Positions 13,001 to 24,100 of a stretch of 64,000 bases of DNA are shown here, one piece after another. The DNA comes from Larimichthys crocea (Eukaryota > Chordata > Actinopteri > Sciaenidae). The position numbers and the translations under genes were made by a program. The DNA is taken from assembly GCF_000972845.2 (NCBI RefSeq), contig NC_040011.1, positions 28,822,806-28,886,805 on the forward strand. Reading direction: 5' to 3'. Numbering within the stretch: position 1 is the stretch's first letter; the number at the start of each line of letters is the position of its first letter. The notes under the pieces were generated by a model. That model saw only the letters and a program-made list of their open reading frames with translations, ran no database searches and was not told the origin of the DNA.

Positions 13001-16000
13001 TCTTTAGACAGAATAATCTTGCACTGTGGTCACATTTATATTGCTTGACAACGCCAAGATGAACTGGAAAAGACTCACTGGCTTCACTTAAGTCATAGCC
13101 AGCATCAAAGTTTCCAGACTCTTTGGCAGAAAAAGTCAAAAGGTTTAGTTCAGCTGTGGTGCTCTGGTGAAGATCATTGTTTGCAAAAACTTGTAATTCA
13201 AGTGCTGCTCTGTTTTTAGACTAACAATTTGTTTTCTAGTATTTTTTTTAGCTTTAGGTTAGACATTTGCACAGATTTGGTTCAAACTATCGAAGGTCAT
13301 TGGGTATGATGTGTTCGTGTGATGCCATACTGATCCCTGAGGGAGATAATTCATCTTTTCAGCAGGGGTAGCAGTGTAGGGTCAGGTGCACAGCAATAAC
13401 CTTGAAGCTGATATGGCTGCACTGCCTTGCTGTGATATTGTAGGGCAGACACAGGATCACATGGCTAAATAATAACACATACTACATCATTTCATATGGT
13501 CATCACTATATTTTCTCAATGGTTGTAGGGACTGTACTCCCTGATGACACTGTGAAAACACTGTGAAATCAAACTACAAAATAAGTGAACATATTGCTCA
13601 TCTTTTCAGGTCAGTGTGGGTGTGTGCCATGCGCGCAGGCAGTGTTGGGACCTATGCACTACAGTGCTATGTTGTAGTAATGAGGTTCTCGTGCCAGTGA
13701 TGACAGATGACGGCTAAAAGGGTATAGCCCTACTAACCCCACCCTGAGCTCTGGATGACCTGCCAGCCTGGCAGCCTTACTATGCCTTTAGCTGTTGCAC
13801 GGCTCAGCCCTTTTGGAGGCTTTGGGCTGCATTTTAAATTGGTGTCCAAACTACATATCAGAGTTCAGATGCACTTTGAGCTATTTGTGTATAATATGCC
13901 TCTCAAAAGGAGATTTATTATAGATGTTTATATTTTTATGAGCCGAGTTGCTAGAGGCACTAAAAAATCAATATCTTTCAGGTGTAGTTCATTTTTGTGA
14001 ATTACACTTATTATTGAAGTAGCCTGCCTGGCTTTGTTCTTCATTTTTTGCACAGAATAAAGAAACAACATAAGATTTCTTTCTTTCTGATAAAAAAAAA
14101 AAAAAATCAAGGCAACACAGCTGAGATAAAGAATCTTGACTCCAACACATTTGGGTTCAGACTTTTAATTGGACTTAAATTCACATAAATAACATTTATT
14201 CATATATATTTTGTATTGTATTTTGTATTATTATACAATTTTATATAATATATATTTCCCCCTATGATTTACATTCCTCTCTGGCTAAAATTATCTCTCA
14301 TCATATCTATGGAAACAGAAAGCCTTGCATGAATGCAATGCTGCTCTTTTTGTGCTGTTTATCAAGGTCCAAACGCCAAGAGGAAAGGAGCGTGTTTCTC
14401 ATGAGCTGTAAAAAATATTTTTCCAAGTTACACAAACAGAAAAGCAAAAAGAAGAATCTATTGCATTGTCTCTAGGGTATTACACGGCACTACAAGGAGC
14501 GGGTAGCTATTGAAAATCATTCACTGTATATATTTTGCTGTATTGACTTGTGACACGAAGAAAGAAAAGAACACTGCAAACTATCTGATATGCATGGCAA
14601 TGAACATTTCATGTCTTAGTGTTCTTGTCATGTTTTTTTTTTTCCCCAAAAAAATTTAAAAAAGGGAAAAAAAAAAGAATATGTTTGACACAAGATAAGA
14701 AACCCCATCCTGAAGATGAGGAAAGAGTTATAAACCTGCAGCAAGGTCACATAATCATGCAGTGACCCAGCCAAGCACACTTGCACAGATGAATTGAGCT
14801 TGTCAGTCTGGATTACAAATCAACACATGGCCGTTTCGAGCCTGTAACCGACGATTTTCAACAAGATGGGTGGATATCTGGGAGTCAGGTAACATTCACT
14901 AATCTCGCTGACAGAAAGAAAATAACACTCCCTTCATACTGCTGTGTTACCTTTGACTGATGAATTATCTTTTGCCTGTAGCGCTCGGGCAATCAATACC
15001 TCCAAATAATCATGACTCATCACACAGTTGGCCTAAATGAACACTTCAGGTTGAAAGGTACACTGATGGGTCATGACATGTCAGATTTTCACTACCGTTC
15101 CATAGCTGAGAGTTTTACATCGCTGAATCTTTGCTGTAACCCATCCACCCAAGTAACTGAGCAAATAATAGAGATGAGTGTACGTTCTAGCAAATTATAG
15201 GCGGTCAATACAAATGTTACATGACCTTCCACATTAAGTACATACCTGCTGACATGTGGGAAAAGTAAAAATGGTAATGAGGTGTCAGGTTATTGATGTC
15301 AAATCTAATGAGATGTTATGTAAACCATCAGCACAACCTCAAGTTTCACTTTGTTACTCCTTACTGTTTCCTGCTACACAACCTCTTAAGTCTGCATAAA
15401 CTATGATACATTTGATTGTCTGAATCAGAACCGCTACCTGAATATCAGTCTAAAAAGAGAGTATCACCAACGCTAGGCCTACAAATCCAAATCCAAAACA
15501 AACAATGGATCCAGCTACAGCTTGTTGTTGTGAGCAAATGTGCAGGTGAGTCACTTTCTGATGAAAAGTTACTATAAATTACCCAGTGAACCGGTGTGGG
15601 ATCCTACAATGATTCATGCATTTATCACGACATGGCCAACCTAAACAAAACATGACGAGTGTGCTGATTTGTGTGTGCACATGTGTGTGTGTATGTGTGT
15701 TAACAAATCACAGAGGAAAACACAATCATGCCATGATATTTTGCGAAAGACAGTAAGTTAAAGTGTTAACCCCCTCCTTCCCTGAATAGTTGACAACAGA
15801 GTGAACTTTTTTTTTTTTAAAACAGTTATTAGTTCATTACCATTTCTTCATGATAAAAATTCCATAAACATCATCATAATCATATCCCTTTTCTAAACAA
15901 GATAAAGTTATGCGACCGAAAAGAGCCATGGGGAGGGAAAGTCACTAGTTGTGTTCAAAGCACAGTGAAAGAAAATGTAATGGGGCTCTTGTTTTTTTTT

Positions 16001-16026
16001 TTTTTTACTATTTCACTCCAATACAC
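7095..16026. other. Intergenic or distal downstream region of mid2
   Basis: Nearly 9 kb without a supported gene. It contains an (AAT)n-like tract at 11429-11500, many poly-A/poly-T runs, and a few blocks of unique, homeodomain-motif-rich sequence (for example 11580-11760). The longest open frame, 153 codons on the minus strand at 9209-9670, has no domain I recognise. Confidence 0.5.
11429..11500. repeat. (AAC)n/(AAT)n trinucleotide tract
   Basis: AAC units are followed by AAT units, with interruptions towards the right end. Confidence 0.85.
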
Positions 16027-17430
16027 TTTATTCATTATGGTAAATATCCAGTAATCATCATTAATTATAAACCATAAATCATTTTCTAAATATGAACAGG
16101 AAAATAAAGTGATGTAGATTTTCAGAAGCGTAAACACAACTACTGCAGTGCTAGATGTCACTTTCCCTGCTCATTACATCCCTGCCACCTCGCTCCATCT
16201 ACTTTCATACTCATAGAGGGGAAATAGTGTTAATTAAAAAGTGCATCATGAATATGTTGAGATTAATAATAAAAGTAAACCATCTTTTTCATCATAAATA
16301 ACACTTTTTCCTCTAATATTCAATAAACCTCTTATAATACAAGTTGAGTAGTCACATGATGCAGATCTACTCCCTGTGATCTTGTTAATATCTGGGAGCA
16401 ACGTTAACACTTCCTGAAACTTGGAAGCTACGACACGGCAATACAAACAGGACTGCTGCGTCAAAGACTTTTAGCAACAACCGCTTACAGCTACTGAGGG
16501 TACAACACATGAACAGTGACACCAGGAGATAACACTGTTGTAATGCAACACAAGAAAGTCAACAGCTAGAATGCATTTGCATTAGCAAGATAGTAACATC
16601 GAGCCCATGCAGTAAAGTGGAAGATACATCCACATTTAAATTCTTCCAGACATCAGCTGACTTTTTTTTTTCTTCTTAAAGTTAGATAAAAAGATCAATA
16701 CCAATAACTCTCATCTCTGTAGCCAGAAGGTGGTTAGCTTACTTCAAAACAAAGACTGGAAAGGAAGGTGTCAATCTTCTCATCTAACTCTTGTCAGGGA
16801 AGCGATTATGTTTAAATACAAGTTTCTCCTTTAACTACTAATGTTGCTCAAATCAAAAATGTTTCAAATTTAATTTGTATTTTGTCATATTTGACTGCCC
16901 TGACATATCACTTAACCTCAATGAGACAGAAATGTGGGCATTTAAATAAAGTTTAAGACTTTTTTTACTAGATTTTGTTGTTTTTAATCTACCTCGGCTG
17001 AGACATGTAATCTCACTGTTCACATGTTGTAACTTCAAACTGTAAATGCTTTTCTTGGTCTTCTGTCTGGGGTCAAATCGGGAGGAAAATAAATCAAAAA
17101 GGGAGACCTTAAATGGTCAAGAAAACCAGATGTCCAGCCCTGCCCTCAGTGATTCTAGGGCATCAGATGAATTATAAGTCTGCAGTCAACAGACCATGTT
17201 CCCATTCACTGATGGATTTGCAAAACATTGGATGGCTACAAACTAACAGGACTGACATTTTTCCAGACTGGTGTGCATATCTCCAACACTTTCTAAATTC
17301 ATAAGAAAGCAACTGGTCCACTCTTTATGCAGAGGAGAACTCAGTCACACTGACAATGTTATTCAGTTCCCAATCAACCTTTCAGTCACCGGGCCTGAGT
17401 GGACTCTGCTAGGCCATTGCTGGACCTTTC
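16027..17430 (-). other. mid2: Probable mid2 3' UTR, end uncertain
   Basis: This stretch directly follows the stop codon on the minus strand and shows no other gene. Candidate polyadenylation hexamers on the minus strand are ATTAAA at 16983-16988 and 16869-16874, and the first canonical AATAAA at 16027-16032. I cannot choose between them from sequence alone. A degenerate foldback repeat sits inside at about 16655-16840. Confidence 0.35.
16655..16840. mobile_element. Degenerate foldback element, copy 1
   Basis: Imperfect 24-nt arms at 16680-16703 and 16766-16789 are inverted (agttagata...gat against its complement). The 20-mer caatcttctcatctaactct is shared exactly with the element at 43360-43561, and ttagctta...aaagactgga matches a repeat common in fish. 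Outer ends are decayed. Confidence 0.6.
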
Positions 17431-17854
17431 TCAGTGGCAGGTCTTCATTCCTGTCAAGTACGGTGACTCTTGTCGGCAAAGGCCCATCTGCTGCTGTTGC
17501 TGCTCTTGAAGATCTGAGGCCACAACATCGACAAAATCAGGAACAGGTAGCCCTGAGAGGATCATGACCGACTTGTTCCAGATCATGAAAGTGGGTACAA
17601 CAGGCAGAAGGAAGGAGACTTCAAAGGTGTGAATGTGCTGGGAGTTCATGGCATCATAGAAGGACAGTGAATTGTTGTCATAGTCCAGCAGGACACCCAA
17701 CCGCCTCAGCTGCAGGCTTGCCTCCACCAGCATCTCCTTGCCGTCATGGCGCACCATAAAGTTGTTGTTGCAGCGTGAGAACACCCATGAGGATGAATTC
17801 TTGCCGCTCCATTCGTTTTTTGGGGCTGATTTGTAAGCCACGCCGATGGCATAC
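17431..17854 (-). CDS. mid2: mid2 coding exon 9 (SPRY and C-terminal tail)
   Basis: It encodes 140 residues: [20 protein letters not shown], then [52 protein letters not shown], and a tail ending [13 protein letters not shown] with a TGA stop at 17431-17433. LDYD, FYD and the WNK region are SPRY hallmarks. The B30.2 domain is the substrate or partner-binding module in TRIM proteins, and truncations of it in MID1 cause Opitz syndrome (known for the family). The tail holds a run of five glutamines (EQQQQQM) that I do not recall in mammalian MID2. The acceptor is cctgcag; the first base completes Trp. Confidence 0.97.
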
Positions 17855-18202
17855 CTGCAGGGGAAAGAACATTTTGGAATGCATTAGTGATCTGAAAACT
17901 AGTGTCCTCCTTTATGACTTTACTTGCACAGTCAAGCTACCTCATACTGAGGACACACAAGATAGACACAGGCCCTTTGGGTCCTTCCTGCATGAAGAGG
18001 TCTACTTCAGAGCCAATTAGTGAAAGGAATATAAATAGGATAAGAATATACACTGTGTGTAGTGAGTGCATGTCTGTTGTGTGTATGCATGCGTGCATTG
18101 GTTTGCATAACAGCCTAGATTTAAACTCCCTAAAGAAGTTTCGGTTTATCAAGCCTCCTTGCAGGCTTATATAAAGCTCTCTTGTGCTTATGTGATTCTT
18201 AC
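17855..18202 (-). other. mid2 intron 8 (348 nt)
   Basis: This short intron separates the PRY and SPRY exons, with donor gtaagaa and acceptor cctgcag. I see only ordinary AT-rich intronic DNA in it. Confidence 0.9.
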
Positions 18203-18410
18203 CATGTGGATGCTCCCAGCAGAACCTCCCAGTAGTGGCAACCGCTGTCAATGAAGACATTACCAGCCGCACCATAGGAGCCCGTTCCACTGAACCGCTC
18301 TGGGGTGTGGCTCTTCTTCAGCGAGCTCTCGTCCTTCTCCATCGTCAGGCAGTCGTTGGACAGACGCAGCTTCTTGTGGGCCGTCTTTGGGTCCAACTTG
18401 AAAGGTTGAC
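18203..18410 (-). CDS. mid2: mid2 coding exon 8 (PRY segment, 208 nt)
   Basis: It encodes [20 protein letters not shown] and continues through [20 protein letters not shown] to [12 protein letters not shown]. The LDP, TPERF and HYWEV motifs are the classic PRY signatures of the B30.2 domain. MID1 has [20 protein letters not shown]. Two bases complete Ser at the 5' border and two bases (TG) open Trp at the 3' border. The acceptor is ttttatccag and the donor is gtaagaa. A perfect 11-bp-stem inverted repeat lies 68-94 nt upstream of the acceptor. Confidence 0.97.
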
Positions 18411-18477
18411 CTGGATAAAAACAGAATGATGTGATTTAAAGGGTCTATTATAGCGTTTTAGAGCTAATATCGCTTAT

Positions 18478-18504
18478 GATAATGATCACACAATGATCAT
18501 TATC
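18478..18504. repeat. Perfect 11-bp-stem inverted repeat near exon 8 acceptor
   Basis: GATAATGATCA and TGATCATTATC flank a 5-nt loop (cacaa). In the mid2 transcript the hairpin ends 68 nt upstream of the 3' splice site of the PRY exon. Confidence 0.9.
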
Positions 18505-19944
18505 ACTAACACCATTATCGTCGTCATCATCATTATTTTTGGCAAATGGCTGCAACATATTTGGAGGAGAAAAACTGATTAAAAGTGATATATCAAATAG
18601 AGATCAGTTACGTAAAAGTGATAAAAGCTTCTGCATTTCTCACTATATCAAGTAGTTTCCAGTCCAGAGATATTTTTCTTATTTATGCCTGAATATTATA
18701 AGAAACTGTCAGTACAGAAGAGGGTAGCAACTGAAAACATCATTGTGTGACTATTTCTTTCAAAGTTGTCTTTCAAAAAAAAAGGCTGTTAGTGTACTAA
18801 TTGAAATTGCCTTGTGTAAATTATATCGCTGAACAAAAATATCTGTCGACTACAGAGCTTCTTTATTTACTTATCACAAACCCAATGCGAAAAATCTCAA
18901 ATCTTCCATCAGTAGAAGTCATCACCACACACTACTGTACATGGAGAAAGTGAACAGATCTGAATGCCGGCTTCTCAGTAACAGTTCATAACTGAATTGA
19001 ATCAACAAAATCATGCTGCTATTGGTCTGTATTTGTATTTGGCTTCTTAGGGCAGCTAAAAAAGCTGTGAACATGACACTATATATCACATATTATCACC
19101 TTACAGTTCATAGGTGCGTTCTAGTGTTTGTAAACACCAGATGAATATAAGTCCAATACACAATATCAGTCAATGTCTGTCTATTAAGCTGCTAAATTCT
19201 ACGTTTATTAGCGAGTCACTAACTTAGAATGAGCTCAAATATACCAAAGCACTCTGCAGAGCTGAGAGGAAATGAAGAGTGAGGAGATAATTCTCTGAGT
19301 GCATCACTATGAGTGATAATTAAAATAAAGGTATTTAGCAGTGCAGCTTTTAAGAAACACTAAATAATACCACTTAACAACTAGTACCACAGTCTATAAT
19401 TGCTTATTATTGAATAAAAGACAGGAGATACCACAAGATCATAACATGAAAGATTAAAGATTAAAGACTTTAACTCAGTGCAAGAGAAGAAAACAATAGA
19501 AAACGGGGTTGAAAAGTGCTCACAGAGAACTCACAGGGAGAGACAGAAGAGAAATACAAGGGCAAGAGTCTAAGCTTCAAAGCCTCTCACAGCCTTTAGT
19601 AAAAAATATTTTATAACAGTGGAGGAAGCCATCCGGCATTCCCGTCTTTGCCTCCCATCACACAGACTTGAAAATTAGCTGAAGGAAACAGCCTTCACTT
19701 CCTCTGCAGTAGGTAGTGATTGGGCCTATTCAGGGGAAATGCTGCTATCCGGTTGCAACAATTCAATTTGCAATGACACCAGTAATTTGGGTGTAATGGG
19801 TGGAAAATTGAGAGGGTAAAACTAGGTGAGTGGCAGAGAGAGAGAGAGAGAGGAGTTAAGGAGTGAGGAGGAGAGGAGAAGTTGAGGGGATAATGTGAAG
19901 CTTAAAAATTCAGCGGAGGATCCCGTCTCTACCTCTCTATGTCC

Positions 19945-19970
19945 GTGTGTGTGTGTGTGTGTGTGTGTGT
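19945..19970. repeat. (GT)13 microsatellite
   Basis: Pure GT units within mid2 intron 7, next to a pyrimidine-rich stretch (20090-20190). Confidence 0.95.
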
Positions 19971-20822
19971 AGGCTTCATGGAGGTCAGCCACATCCCTCC
20001 CAGACCTGACATTTAACTCTGACACCTCTCATCTCATCTCTCAGCCTCCCTAAGCCTCCCACGGCTTAATGAGTGACACAATGAGGACCTCCTCCCCTCT
20101 CTCTATCTGTCCTTTCCTTAATCTCTCTTCCCCAATTCTCTCTTTCTCATCCTCTCTATCCTCTCTCCTCTCTCTCACACTCCCCTCCAATAATCCGCAT
20201 GGTGAGTGTGTGTTACCGCATGTGGATATGAGACGACGAGGCCAATGTGCTGCTGGCAGCCAATTACATTAATGCGCTCTCTTCTTTGAACTGCTTATCG
20301 CTGCCAGCGCAGCCATTTCCAAACACTGGGGCTCTGTCATGCCTTTCCAGGGGATGACTCCTGAGAGCCCGGGCTGGGCCTGAGGTTGGGGAAGGGGAGA
20401 CACACGTGACGGTAGAGGACAAGCAGACATACACATGGAGCACAACTTCGGCCTACACACAAGCAGTCATACAGTGAGTGGCCAAGTGGAAATGTTTTGA
20501 ATCAACGCCAGCAGGATTCTTGCAAATGGAAAAAGTCATGCATAATAAGCTTGGGTTTATTCGTATGTGAGAATAAATGTGCATGTAGGACACTACTTTG
20601 CACAGGGAAAACGGCAGGTGTAGCACTAAAAAACACTGTTGCACCAATTGCCATAGTATTGGCCGACCCGCAAAGTGAACTGTTCCCAATTTTCCCACAA
20701 CCTCCAATGCATCATTGACTGCACGTGATGTGAACATTTATTTACATTGTTTGCACGTAAAACTGTTTTAAGGAATGTGCAAGGCGTCTACACCTACACC
20801 CAAAATGACTCAAACAAAATCA

Positions 20823-21171
20823 TCAGTGATGGAAACTAAGTACTTAAGTACCTAAGCAATATTGTGAGCTAACCATACCTCAGTATTTTCATTTTATACT
20901 TTTATACCACTACTTCACTACATAGCTGTGGCTAGTAATTAGAGGGTCCCGGCTTCTACAGCGCAGCTAAAGTGTCTTTTGCCAAGATGCTAGTTAATTT
21001 TTCCAAATGATCAGTTTTTAAATTGTGATATTGTTATAGACCTACAACATTTAAATGCTGCATAGTCTTTAAGAATAAAAAAAACAATATATATAATAAT
21101 ATAACAGTATGAATACTTCAGTACACTGTGCTTTAACTTAAATGCTTTCTGATTACCTGTTCCACTACTGA
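20823..21171. mobile_element. Degenerate short DNA transposon (MITE) with TIRs
   Basis: The left end, tcagtgatggaaac, and the reverse complement of the right end, tcagtagtggaaca, are similar terminal inverted repeats. The interior is rich in acttaagtac-like motifs typical of a very common teleost MITE. It has no coding capacity. Confidence 0.7.
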
Positions 21172-24100
21172 AGAGAACAGCCCAAATTTGATTTTATTCA
21201 GAAGTGCTACAACGCTGGCCTGCAGGTGTGAAGAGCTACTGTCTTGTGTGGTGTAATATACTGTATTAGCAAGAACAAAATAAAAAAATGTACATATCTA
21301 AAGAAAAGTTCAGACTTACATTTGCTGCCTCTAGAAGCAACACACACCTCTGCAGACAAAGACAGGTCACAGGATAATGGAGTAATTGAGTATATTCCAC
21401 AGACCGTGTCTGTGATTAGTCCGCTCCCTCTTTGTGATCCTCTTTGTAATTAGCGATGTTTCTAACTGTCTGCTGAAGTGATAACTATTCTCTGTTTGAC
21501 TGCCTTGAAGCTGTGCATTGTTATGAACTCGGAAGTCTTTAATGGGAACTTGTAAAACACACAAAAAAGAAAGTGTATCAGGGGAAAAAAGAGAGGAGGG
21601 AAATAAAAGGATCTACTGTTGGGGGAGCACTTGTAAGAAGTGATTTAATTCCTACTTTAGTTCACTGGGTCTTGTTGAAATACTTGCAGTGGGATAACAT
21701 CTGGGTAATCGACTTTATTTCAATTCAGTCAATTTCACTCACGCTCCTTTTTTCTTTTTTTGTTCCAGGCTCACATTTTTGCTGAGGGATAGATTGAGTT
21801 GCCTCTGTAATGAGAGAGATTGAAAAAAAAAAACAACTAACAAAAAAAAAAAACAGATCCATTTTACTCCATAACTAAACAATTACCGCAGCAGAAACAG
21901 CAGCATCAGGGACACAGAGATACTGGAGGTCCAACAGGATCTTATATCTTTTCAAATTATTCCATGCCATTAAAATGCATGGCTGCATGCCAGTTGGTTT
22001 CTAATTGACTGCTCCATATGTAACATGGTTTGTAATCCAACAGTGCCGACTACTTTCATGAGCCGGTTATAACACAAGATTTACATCGGTGCGATTAAAG
22101 ATGCATCAATCGTCTAACATGGCTGGGGACACCTAGCAGCACAGCAGGCGTATGAGGTAAGGCAATGTAAGTTCACTTGTATCACATCTTGTCTTCTCAA
22201 CTCTGAGTGAGCAATCTTTGCTCTTTGTACGCAACTTCTACAAAAAATGAAAATGTCTTTGTGAAGAGAAAAGAAAAACAGAAGTCACTGATGTTCACCA
22301 ACTTCACCCCATAATAAACTCAGCGGTGTCTTTAGAGACCAGTGCTAGAAAAATTATTTTCAGTGAGGCCTGTTTAGAATTTCACTGTGATTAAAAAAAC
22401 ATTTTTGAAAAGAAGGTTTCTGCTGGTGTGTTTAAAATATGATCGTTCATTAAAACCCAGCTCTTGTCTTAATAATACAAGTCTTCTGTGCACATACACA
22501 TACTGCAAGGTAGAACCCCCCACACAAAATGTATCAAAAGGGCCTTGAATGCACCGTCGATCACTATCAATAGTTTCCATGGCGAGTTGCTGCGCAAAAA
22601 ACAAAAACACTATTAATGTTATTGTTTAATGTTGAATCACAATTGAAATATGCAATATTTTAAAATGAATGCATCCTGTATTTATAGGATAGGGTATGGT
22701 GCAACATTAAAACAGGGCGTTGCTCCTGCATAATCTGCAAAGGAAAAAAACAGATTGGGTTGTCGGATTGTCTTGGGTGGCAGTTCTAATAAAGCAAACA
22801 TATTTATAGTACAGTCAGGTCAGCTGGTAGTTCAATGCAATTAACTGAGATGGCTAGATATCAGCACCAAAGAGATGAGACAATGTCAGGAGATACAAGA
22901 TTAGATACTCAGCCATCTTTGCAGTACTTGCAGGGTGACAACATGTTGAAAGGCTGGTGTTATTTTCTATTTTCCAGACCATATTCTCAACAAATCACTT
23001 GAAGGAAACCAAATTGAACAATGCGTCGCCTCTCAATACGTTCCAGTTATCCTATCTTGACTGTTGCACTCACTAGTTCCTGAAGAGGAAGTAAATCTAT
23101 AAAAATGTGTTTTTAGCATTCTTACTCAAACTAAATAGTGCATTTGTTGGGGACTATTTAATCAACAGACAACGATGGAGGTGTGGAGCACAAAGGAATA
23201 ACCTTTACCAAACTTTGTCTACTTGTTAATAAGGTACATTTCTTGTTGTTTTTAGTCTTTTCATAGGATTTGTTGACAAAAAGTTAAAAGATATATCGCC
23301 AACCTCATCCTTTAGGATTGTTTCTGTGACTGTGATCCCTACTGCTTGCTGTTGAGAGAAGTTCCTGAATTATTAAAATATTCTGAAAATAAAAAGATGC
23401 TGTTCTATCCAATGTTATGTTAATCTGGTTTAAAACAAACTTCCCTATGATAAGGAACTATTTCAGAAGCAGCATGTCTTATTTTCTCATGTTCGTTCTG
23501 TAGATGTTTTTTTCCTTCATTTGTCAGTTCACAGTGGAAACTGAGTGACATGAAACAAAGGTCTCACCACTGGAGTCAAACCAAGGACACTGTATTCACA
23601 CATATGCATCATAAACAACTACCTCCTTTTCTATCCTCTCCTTCACCCCTTTCTCTTCTACTACCACTCCACTCATATCATCTTCCCTTGTCTCCTCTCC
23701 AACTCCTACTGTTTACTTAAGGGGCTTTGTGGTAGCTTGAGGCCTGTCATCAGAGATGCATGCTGGGTAAATATTATTGCAGGTCCTTTAACAGATAGTA
23801 AAGAGGTATGAGTACTCCAGGGGCACCTTGACATGTGATATTTTCTGCCTGGATTTTAGCTGCTTACTGAACACAGGGACTCTCACTTACACAGACACAC
23901 ACACATATACTGTACACAGGGGTGTTTGCTGACTCCCTGCTTTGTAGACACAATATGGATGCCCAGAATAGTTTACCAACAGAATGACGAACATCATAAA
24001 GTCAACAGTCCAGTGTTTGCCTGTCAGCACAGCAGTTGCCTAAAGGGAGGCCAGCATGCATCCAGATTAGCTTTTGTTTTCACACAAACAATATGCTCAC

